Below are positions 1-4,706 of a stretch of 6,552 bases of DNA, one piece after another. The translations under genes and the position numbers were made by a program. The stretch's first letter is position 1, and every line of letters starts with the position of its first letter. The stretch is from an uncultured Clostridia bacterium. GTDB lineage: Bacteria; Bacillota; Clostridia; Oscillospirales; Oscillospiraceae. The notes under the pieces were generated by a model. It ran no database searches. It had not been told where the DNA came from and saw only the letters and a program-made list of their open reading frames with translations. The DNA lies in NCBI GenBank assembly GCA_946011705.1, contig CAMGCA010000122.1, forward strand, positions 1 through 6,552. Reading direction: 5' to 3'.

Positions 1-22
1 ATAATAACAATGCAATTTTGTG

Positions 23-34
23 AAATGCGCATTT
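23..34. promoter_or_regulatory. 12-bp palindrome upstream of the regulator gene (possible operator)
   Basis: AAATGCGCATTT is a perfect 12-bp palindrome ending 28 bases before the regulator start codon. It is flanked by two direct copies of TTTGTG (17-22 and 32-37), 15 bases apart. Autoregulation through such a site is plausible for this family, but this is only position and symmetry; no promoter can be defined so close to the window edge. Confidence 0.25.
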
Positions 35-46
35 GTGCAAGATACT

Positions 47-52
47 AAGGAG
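47..52 (+). promoter_or_regulatory. Ribosome binding site deciding the regulator start
   Basis: AAGGAG lies 10 bases before ATG 63. It selects this ATG over the in-frame TTG at 33, which would place the ribosome site inside the coding region. Confidence 0.8.
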
Positions 53-62
53 TGACAGAAAG

Positions 63-1151
63 ATGTCCAATAGTGTTTTTCAGAGCGTTATCGTCCAGTT
101 GAGGGATGTTTCCGACCGCGTGTTCGGCGTGATTGATACGGAAGGCTGCGTGATTTCCTGCACCGATATGTCTGTGCTTGGTGAGCGCTGGACGGATGCC
201 GCGCTGAAGGTTGGCAACGCCTCCGAGAGCATCGTTACCTTTGCGCAGAAATCCTTCAAGGCCATTATGGGCAACTCCAACTACTTTGAGTACGCCGTGT
301 TCTGCTCCGGCGACGATGAGACTGCCAGAAGCTTCTGCCAGATGGCCTTCATCGCCCTGAACGATGCCAAAACCTTCTATGAGGAGAAGCATGACCGGGG
401 CACCTTTGTCAAGAATATTATCATGGACAACATCCTGCCCGGCGATATCTACATCCGGGCCAAGGAGCTGCATTTTGCCACAGACGCCCCCAGGGCGGTG
501 TTCCTGATCCGCCAGGTGGGCCACAGCGATGTGGCTACGGTGGACGTGCTCACCGGTATGTTCCCGGACAAGATGCAGGATTTCGTCCTGTCCATCAATG
601 AGACCGATGTGGCGGTGATCAAGCAGATCAGCGGCACCGTTACCGCCGAGGATCTGGAAAAGATCGCGGTGAACATCGAGGAAACCCTGAAAAACGAACT
701 GCGGATCAAGACCATCATCGGCATCGGTACGGTGGCGGAGCATCTGCGGGAGCTGGCGGATTCCTATAAGGAGGCCCAGACCGCCATTGAAGTTGGCAAG
801 GTGTTTGACAACGAGAAGCGCGTCATGCACTATGAGAATCTGGGCATCGGACGTCTCATTTACCAGCTGCCCACCACCCTGTGTGAGATTTTCCTGCGGG
901 AAGTGTTTAAGAAGAACTCTCTGGACTCTCTGGATCAGGAGACGCTGTTCACCATCAACAAGTTCTTTGAGAACAGCCTGAACGTGTCCGAGACCTCCCG
1001 GAAGCTGTTCGTCCACCGCAACACCCTGGTGTACCGTCTGGAAAAGATTCGCAAGCTCACGGGCCTTGACCTGCGTCAGTTCGACCACGCCATCGTGTTC
1101 CGGGTTGCCCTGATGGTGCGTCAGTATCTGGCCTCCCGGGAAAACCGGTAA
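63..1151 (+). CDS. PucR/CdaR-family transcriptional regulator
   Basis: The 362-residue product is a cytoplasmic DNA-binding regulator. Residues about 304-353 form the PucR C-terminal helix-turn-helix, with the typical run NVSETSRKLFVHRNTLVYRL followed by the KIRKLTGLDL segment. Residues about 138-280 resemble the degenerate GGDEF-like domain of CdaR-type regulators (IGIG at 219-222, then a Sy.eA..Ai.vg-like helix and a YENLGIGRLIYQLP stretch). The first 130 residues look like a small sensory domain (VIDTEGCVISCTD, as in PAS or diacid-recognition folds), but the ligand cannot be told. ATG 63 is chosen because AAGGAG (47-52) lies 10 bases upstream; the in-frame TTG at 33 lies upstream of that site. 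A strong terminator follows directly, so the gene is transcribed apart from the ftsE cluster. Family is confident; the regulon is unknown, and control of the downstream division genes is possible but not shown. Confidence 0.9.
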   Translation: MSNSVFQSVIVQLRDVSDRVFGVIDTEGCVISCTDMSVLGERWTDAALKVGNASESIVTFAQKSFKAIMGNSNYFEYAVFCSGDDETARSFCQMAFIALNDAKTFYEEKHDRGTFVKNIIMDNILPGDIYIRAKELHFATDAPRAVFLIRQVGHSDVATVDVLTGMFPDKMQDFVLSINETDVAVIKQISGTVTAEDLEKIAVNIEETLKNELRIKTIIGIGTVAEHLRELADSYKEAQTAIEVGKVFDNEKRVMHYENLGIGRLIYQLPTTLCEIFLREVFKKNSLDSLDQETLFTINKFFENSLNVSETSRKLFVHRNTLVYRLEKIRKLTGLDLRQFDHAIVFRVALMVRQYLASRENR

Positions 1152-1165
1152 AGTGCATACCAATG

Positions 1166-1194
1166 CGGAGCCGCGTTGTGCGGCTCCGTTTTTT
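1166..1194 (+). terminator. Intrinsic terminator of the regulator gene
   Basis: A perfect 9-bp GC-rich stem CGGAGCCGC (1166-1174) / GCGGCTCCG (1180-1188) with loop GTTGT is followed by six T (1189-1194), beginning 14 bases after the stop codon. Part of the T-tract is shared with a second stem, TTTTTCGGC (1190-1198) / GCCGAAAAA (1206-1214), so the two structures would compete for those bases. Confidence 0.95.
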
Positions 1195-1242
1195 CGGCAA
1201 ATGTCGCCGAAAAATTGAAATTTGTGGGGATGCCCCCATGGG

Positions 1243-1295
1243 CAATGCGTTGCGAACTCTGGTGGTTAACACACATCCTTAGGGCTCCTCGACCA
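1243..1295 (-). repeat. Repeat module B, inverted copy 1
   Basis: Its reverse complement matches 1521-1573 at 45 of 53 positions by eye without gaps. The ends CAATGCGTT and GGCTCCTCGACCA are the best kept parts. A short hairpin, TGCCC (1231-1235) / GGGCA (1240-1244), abuts the CAATGCG end, in the same relative place as the hairpins beside the two other copies. Confidence 0.85.
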
Positions 1296-1349
1296 TAAGC
1301 TGTTACGAAAATTGGAATTTGGCAAGTTGCACCGCACCACGACAAAGGT

Positions 1350-1393
1350 TGTCATTGCGAACCAGTGACCGATGTCACTGGTGTGGCAATCCG
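1350..1393 (+). repeat. Repeat module T, left arm (hairpin-forming)
   Basis: It begins TGTCATTGCGA and ends GTGGCAATCCG. Inside is a perfect 9-bp stem ACCAGTGAC (1361-1369) / GTCACTGGT (1374-1382) with loop CGAT, and an outer TTGC/GCAA pairing. It is the inverted partner of 1437-1476. Outside the loops, 34 of 36 positions agree. The two differences fall on one base pair of the stem (A-T here, G-C in the partner). Confidence 0.9.
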
Positions 1394-1436
1394 TTCTCCT
1401 TTTGGCATTTTCGTCATCCAGACGCATAAGGGGATG

Positions 1437-1476
1437 CGGATTGCCACGCCAGTGTGCGCACTGGCTCGCAATGACA
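1437..1476 (-). repeat. Repeat module T, right arm (hairpin-forming)
   Basis: This is the inverted copy of 1350-1393. Its stem is GCCAGTG (1448-1454) / CACTGGC (1459-1465) with a TGCG loop, four bases shorter in the middle than the left arm. From memory, repeats with a GTCATTGCGAGCCAGTGCG-like sequence are common between genes in gut Clostridia; this was not checked. Confidence 0.9.
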
Positions 1477-1520
1477 TACGAGTATTTTAGTGCACCAAAT
1501 TTCAATTTTCTGAGCCGTTC

Positions 1521-1581
1521 TGGTCGAGGAGCCTAAAGGATGTGAGATAACCGCCAGTGTCCGTAACGCATTGTCAGCGGC
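1521..1581 (+). repeat. Repeat module B, direct-repeat copy 2 with hairpin
   Basis: This is the first of two tandem copies sharing TGGTCGAGG at the start, AAAGGATGT inside, and ACGCATTGTCAGCGGC at the end. A perfect 8-bp stem CAGCGGCC (1575-1582) / GGCCGCTG (1586-1593) with loop ACT closes the copy and runs into the start of the next one. Confidence 0.85.
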
Positions 1582-1591
1582 CACTGGCCGC

Positions 1592-1653
1592 TGGTCGAGG
1601 GGCCCAAAGGATGTAGGATGACTACCCAGCGTTCGTGACGCATTGTCAGCGGC
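1592..1653 (+). repeat. Repeat module B, direct-repeat copy 3 with hairpin
   Basis: This is the second tandem copy, 71 bases after the previous one. It closes with stem GCGGCG (1649-1654) / CGCCGC (1658-1663) and the same ACT loop. Relative to copy 2, the loop-closing C-G pair has become G-C, a change on both sides that preserves pairing. Confidence 0.85.
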
Positions 1654-1743
1654 GACTCGCCGCCAAATTCCAATTTTCTTGTGTCGAAACTATGGATTAT
1701 TTGTGAATTCTTCCGGATAGAGCTGGGAAATGGCGGTTAGTCA

Positions 1744-1772
1744 TTGACAACAGCTTAGCTATGTGTTACAAT
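1744..1772 (+). promoter_or_regulatory. Sigma-A-type promoter of the ftsE cluster
   Basis: A consensus -35 box TTGACA (1744-1749) and a -10 box TACAAT (1767-1772) are separated by exactly 17 bases, with an extended -10 TG at 1764-1765. Transcription should begin near 1779, giving a leader of about 55 bases before ftsE. It is the only convincing promoter seen in the cluster, so it probably serves ftsE through the protease gene. Confidence 0.85.
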
Positions 1773-1786
1773 TCGGTTACATGCGA

Positions 1787-1812
1787 GCAGACTCGGGTGC
1801 GCCCGGGGCTGC
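1787..1812 (+). promoter_or_regulatory. Possible hairpin in the ftsE leader
   Basis: GCAG (1787-1790) can pair with CTGC (1809-1812), and CGGG (1794-1797) with CCCG (1802-1805), across a small internal loop. The structure ends seven bases before the ribosome site. It has no T-tract, so it is not a terminator; an effect on translation or mRNA stability is only a guess. Confidence 0.3.
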
Positions 1813-1833
1813 CAATTACAGGAGATTATACAT

Positions 1834-2523
1834 ATGATTCAATTTACTGATGTTGTAAAATCCTATGAGCAAGGTAATAAAGCGCTGAACGGCGTGTCCA
1901 TGCAGATTGAGGACGGCGAGTTTTGCTTCCTCATCGGCCCCTCCGGCTCCGGCAAGTCCACCATCATCAAGCTGATCACCGGTGAGCTCAGGCCCACCTC
2001 CGGCACAGTCCATGTCAACGGCTACTCTCTGGAGCGGATCCGCAAGCGGGAGATCCCCTACCTGCGCCGTACCGTCGGTGTCGTGTTTCAGGACTACCGC
2101 CTGATCGACAAGATGACCGTCTACGAGAACGTGGCGTTCGCCATGCGTGTAGTTGGCGCCAGAGAGAAGGAAATCAAAGAGCGTGTTCCCTACGTTCTGG
2201 AGCTGGTGGGCCTTGAGAGCAAGATGAACCGCCATCCCAATGAAATGTCCGGTGGTGAGCAGCAGAGACTGGCCATCGCCCGGGCGCTGGTGAACAACCC
2301 CTCCACCATCATCGCCGACGAGCCTACCGGTAACCTGGACCCGGAGCGCTCCTTTGAGATCATGGCGCTGCTGCAGGAGATCAATAATCTGGGCACCACC
2401 ATGCTGGTGGTTACCCATGACCAGAATCTGGTAGAACTGTTCCACAAGCGGGTCATCTCCATCAACGATGGTGTGGTGGTCAGCGACGGAACAGAGGAGG
2501 AAGAGACAGATGAAGCTGAATAA
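1834..2523 (+). CDS. ftsE: Cell division ATP-binding protein FtsE
   Basis: FtsE is the cytoplasmic ATPase of the FtsEX complex, an ABC-type machine that does not transport but turns ATP hydrolysis into activation of cell-wall hydrolases across the membrane. The 229-residue product has the usual length and every ABC element: Walker A GPSGSGKST (35-43), Q-loop glutamine 86 in VVFQDYRL, signature MSGGEQQ (138-144), Walker B with D162 and catalytic E163 in IIADEPTGNLD, and H-loop H195 in VVTHD. The short Q-loop region with DYRLI and the next gene fix it as FtsE rather than LolD or MacB. The start is set by AGGAGA (1820-1825), 8 bases upstream. The last residues form an acidic tail (EEEETDEAE), encoded by the stretch that also holds the ftsX ribosome site. 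The stop codon overlaps ftsX by 14 bases, consistent with coupled translation. Confidence 0.97.
   Translation: MIQFTDVVKSYEQGNKALNGVSMQIEDGEFCFLIGPSGSGKSTIIKLITGELRPTSGTVHVNGYSLERIRKREIPYLRRTVGVVFQDYRLIDKMTVYENVAFAMRVVGAREKEIKERVPYVLELVGLESKMNRHPNEMSGGEQQRLAIARALVNNPSTIIADEPTGNLDPERSFEIMALLQEINNLGTTMLVVTHDQNLVELFHKRVISINDGVVVSDGTEEEETDEAE
2494..2500 (+). promoter_or_regulatory. Ribosome binding site of ftsX inside ftsE
   Basis: GAGGAGG inside the 3' end of ftsE lies 9 bases before ATG 2510. It decides the ftsX start: the in-frame ATG at 2468 would add 14 residues of unlikely sequence and lies upstream of this site. Confidence 0.85.
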
Positions 2524-3397
2524 TATCGGATATCTTTTGAAGGAGGGCTTTCGCGGCATCTTCCTTCATGGATTCATGTCCTTTGCCGCCGTGTGTGTGA
2601 CGGTGGCGTGCCTGGTTATCGTGGGCAGCTTCTCCGCCCTGGCCTACAACCTGGATGAGATGGTGAAGGAGCTGAACCAGACCAGTGAGATTCTTGTCTA
2701 CATAGACGCGGACCTGTCCGATGCCGAGGCAAGAAGCATCGGTACCAAGATTAACCTGTTGGATAACGTGCTGCAGGCCACCTTCGTTTCCCGGGAGGAA
2801 GCGCTGGAGGACTTCATCGCGGATCATGACGGCGACAGCGCCTTCAGCGGTGTGCAGGCCAGCGACCTGCGTCACCGCTATGTGGTGACCCTGGAGGACA
2901 ACACCAAAATGGAGCAGACCGACGCCCAGCTCAAGCAGCTGCCCGGCGTAGCCAAGACCAACGCGGCCTATGAGCTTGCCAAGGGCTTTTCCACCATTCA
3001 GGACGTGCTGCATATGGTGTCCGCCGCCATCATCGCTGTGCTTCTGGTGGTGTCCCTGCTGATCATCTCCAACACCGTCAAGCTTGCTATGTACGACCGC
3101 AAGGATGAAATCGCCATCATGAAGATGGTGGGCGCAACCAACGGCTTTATCCGGCTGCCCTTCGTGGTAGAGGGCTTTACGCTGGGCATGATGGGCGCGA
3201 TCCTGGCCTTCGGTCTGGAATGGGTGGGCTATGACGCCCTGATTCAGAAGATTGCCGCTGTGGACGCTCTGCAGCTGTTCAACTTCGTTTCCTTCCAGGA
3301 GCTGCTGATTCCCATGGTCGTTGTCTTTGCCGCGGCGGGTATGTTCGTCGGCATCGTGGGCAGCTGGACCTCCATCCGCAAGTTCATGAACGTGTAA
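2510..3397 (+). CDS. ftsX: Cell division membrane protein FtsX
   Basis: FtsX is the membrane half of FtsEX; its outer loop binds and activates a coiled-coil hydrolase partner. The 295-residue product shows the standard layout: a cytoplasmic N-terminus, TM1 about 22-46, an extracellular domain about 47-165, TM2 about 166-188, TM3 about 218-241, TM4 about 265-287 and a short basic C-terminus. The family hallmark after TM2 is clear (DRKDEIAIMKMVGATNGFIR, residues 196-215, then LPFVVEG). The outer domain keeps the FVSREEALEDF element (92-102), but where many FtsX proteins have an NPL.DSFVV-like stretch this one has ASDLRHRYVVTL (117-128). The paired ATPase gene upstream and two candidate hydrolase partners downstream support the role. 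It is probably translated by coupling to ftsE. Confidence 0.96.
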   Translation: MKLNNIGYLLKEGFRGIFLHGFMSFAAVCVTVACLVIVGSFSALAYNLDEMVKELNQTSEILVYIDADLSDAEARSIGTKINLLDNVLQATFVSREEALEDFIADHDGDSAFSGVQASDLRHRYVVTLEDNTKMEQTDAQLKQLPGVAKTNAAYELAKGFSTIQDVLHMVSAAIIAVLLVVSLLIISNTVKLAMYDRKDEIAIMKMVGATNGFIRLPFVVEGFTLGMMGAILAFGLEWVGYDALIQKIAAVDALQLFNFVSFQELLIPMVVVFAAAGMFVGIVGSWTSIRKFMNV

Positions 3398-3412
3398 GCG
3401 TTCTCCCGGATG

Positions 3413-3427
3413 GAGCCGGACCGGCTC
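3413..3427 (+). other. Small intercistronic hairpin between ftsX and the first hydrolase gene
   Basis: GAGCCG (3413-3418) and CGGCTC (3422-3427) form a 6-bp stem around GAC. No T-tract follows (AACAGAAATC), so it should not stop transcription. A role in mRNA processing or stability is possible. Confidence 0.35.
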
Positions 3428-3458
3428 AACAGAAATCTTAGGTAAGGAAACACATTTT

Positions 3459-4676
3459 ATGCGTAAACACAGATATGCAGCCACCGCGCTGTCTCTGCTA
3501 TTGGCTGTGTCGCTGACCATAGGCCTGTTTCCCATGGAGGCCCGGGCGGCGTCCTCGGCGGAAATTCAGAAGGAAATTGACGCGCTGGAAGCCAAAAACG
3601 CGGAGATCGAGAAGCAGATCAATGCCATTCAGAAGCAATACAATGCCAATTACAGCGATATGAAGGACATTGTGGAGCAGAAGAGTTCCATTGATCAGGA
3701 AATCACCCTTCTGAACAGCAAGGTGGAGACCACCAACGAACAGATTGCCGCCTACAGTCAGCTGATTGCGGACACCCAGGAGGAGCTGGACAAGGCCCAG
3801 GAGGATTTGCGCGAACTCAGCGAGGCGCACCGGGAACGGGTTCGGGTCATGGAGGAGCAGGGCAGGCTGACCTACTGGCAGGTGATCTTCCAGGCTAACA
3901 GCTTTACCGATCTCTTAGACCGCATTAACATGGTGGAGGAGATCAATGCCTCCGACCGCAGGCGTATTGAGGAAATGCGCATCGCAGCGGATATTGTCAC
4001 CGCGACGCAGATGAATCTGGAATCGGAAAAGGGACAGCTGGAGGAAGTTCGTGTCCAGCTGGCTGCTGACGAGGCGGCCTTGCAGGAAAAGCGAACGGAG
4101 TCCGACAGCGTTCTTCGGGAGCTGGAAGCAAAGTCTGAGGAGTTTGAAATTCTGATGGCGGAATCCGAGATCCTTCAGGAAGACCTGATGCAGGAGATCG
4201 CCGCCAAGGAGAAGGAGCTGAAGGAAGCCAAATACGACGAGTATCTGGCAAAGCTGGCTCTGCAGGGCGAGAACCCGCCCTCCAACGCCACCTGGATCAC
4301 CCCGGTGTCCGGCTGGAAGCTGACCAGCCCCTTCGGTATGCGAACCCACCCAATCCTGAAAACCCAGCGGATGCACAACGGTATTGATATGTCCTGTGCC
4401 CAGGGCACGCCCATCTACGCCACCCGCGCCGGTAAGGTTACGCGAACCGCCTATCAGGCCGGCGGCGCGGGCAACTATGTCAGTATCAACCATCTGGATG
4501 GCTTTGCCTCAGTCTATATGCACATGACCCACTATGTTGTCTCCGCGGGACAGGAGGTCTCCGCCGGACAGCTCATCGGTTATGTGGGCAGCACAGGCCT
4601 GTCCACCGGTCCCCATCTGCATTTCGGCATCTCCTATGCCGGCACTTACGTCAATCCCCTTGCGTACATCTGCTGA
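3459..4676 (+). CDS. Secreted coiled-coil M23 peptidase, first FtsEX effector (PcsB/EnvC-like)
   Basis: This is a predicted peptidoglycan endopeptidase acting outside the membrane. Of 405 residues, 1-30 are a Sec signal peptide (basic RKHR, hydrophobic core, cleavage likely after ARA-30). Residues about 34-265 are heptad-rich coiled coil rich in Glu, Lys and Gln, with a conserved break at about 139-175 (YWQVIFQANSFTDLLDR, then NMVEEI) that resembles the hinge of PcsB/CwlO-type coiled coils. Residues about 279-405 are an M23 (LytM) domain with zinc ligands H306, D310 (HNGID) and H388, and catalytic H355 (YMHM) and H386 (HLHFGI). All are present, so unlike E. coli EnvC it should be an active enzyme. 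AAGGAAA (3444-3450) sets the start. It lies 61 bases after ftsX in the same operon and has a paralogue directly downstream. FtsX dependence is inferred from context and architecture. Confidence 0.92.
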   Translation: MRKHRYAATALSLLLAVSLTIGLFPMEARAASSAEIQKEIDALEAKNAEIEKQINAIQKQYNANYSDMKDIVEQKSSIDQEITLLNSKVETTNEQIAAYSQLIADTQEELDKAQEDLRELSEAHRERVRVMEEQGRLTYWQVIFQANSFTDLLDRINMVEEINASDRRRIEEMRIAADIVTATQMNLESEKGQLEEVRVQLAADEAALQEKRTESDSVLRELEAKSEEFEILMAESEILQEDLMQEIAAKEKELKEAKYDEYLAKLALQGENPPSNATWITPVSGWKLTSPFGMRTHPILKTQRMHNGIDMSCAQGTPIYATRAGKVTRTAYQAGGAGNYVSINHLDGFASVYMHMTHYVVSAGQEVSAGQLIGYVGSTGLSTGPHLHFGISYAGTYVNPLAYIC

Positions 4677-4694
4677 TGTATGCCGCCCCTTGAA

Positions 4695-4700
4695 AAGGAG
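4695..4700 (+). promoter_or_regulatory. Ribosome binding site deciding the second hydrolase start
   Basis: AAGGAG lies 6 bases before ATG 4707. It favours this ATG over the in-frame ATG at 4680. The shorter form also begins with MKNRKR, a normal signal-peptide n-region. Confidence 0.85.
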
Positions 4701-4706
4701 AAAACT

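Larger units (their letters stand above)
1208..1680. repeat. Nested imperfect inverted-repeat element (MITE-like, non-coding)
   Basis: This gene-free stretch is built as a nested palindrome of three modules. Module A (GAAAATTGRAATTTG-like) is at 1208-1225 and 1306-1323, and inverted at 1495-1513 and 1662-1680. Module B (about 53 bp) is at 1243-1295, and inverted at 1521-1573 and 1592-1645. Module T (40-44 bp) is at 1350-1393, and inverted at 1437-1476. The order is A-B-A-T-centre-T'-A'-B'-B'-A', with a 43-base centre (1394-1436). The left B-A-T block (1243-1393) pairs with the right T'-A'-B' block (1437-1573); the second B' and outer A' look like an extra partial duplication. I see no transposase or other believable reading frame in it and no clear target-site duplication. 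Non-autonomous mobile element, accreted intergenic repeats, or a source of structured RNA are all possible. The repeat structure is seen directly; the mobile origin is inferred. Confidence 0.85.

Noticed and set aside
33..62. TTG start giving a regulator ten residues longer
   Set aside because: The AAGGAG site lies within this extension and at proper distance from ATG 63.
45..1163. Long minus-strand reading frame of 372 residues opposite the regulator gene
   Set aside because: It lies opposite a gene with clear PucR-family domains, and its His/Gly/Leu/Val-rich composition is typical of an antisense shadow in GC-rich coding DNA. No domain is recognisable.
1266..1505. Small minus-strand frame inside the inverted-repeat block
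   Set aside because: It runs across repeat modules and their hairpins, so its residues are dictated by the repeats. There is no domain or convincing ribosome site.
1208..1680. CRISPR array
   Set aside because: The repeats are of three unlike kinds, mostly inverted and irregularly spaced, without equal-length unique spacers or cas genes.
1816..2559. Minus-strand reading frame of 247 residues opposite ftsE
   Set aside because: It lies wholly opposite ftsE, which has all ABC motifs, and runs across the ftsE start and stop without a plausible ribosome site.
2480..3535. Minus-strand reading frame of 351 residues opposite ftsX
   Set aside because: It is the antisense shadow of a well-supported ftsX, rich in His, Gly and Gln, with no membrane or domain pattern of its own.
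4680..4706. ATG start giving the second hydrolase nine more residues
   Set aside because: The AAGGAG at 4695-4700 lies inside the extension, and the extra acidic residues before the basic start would spoil the signal peptide.
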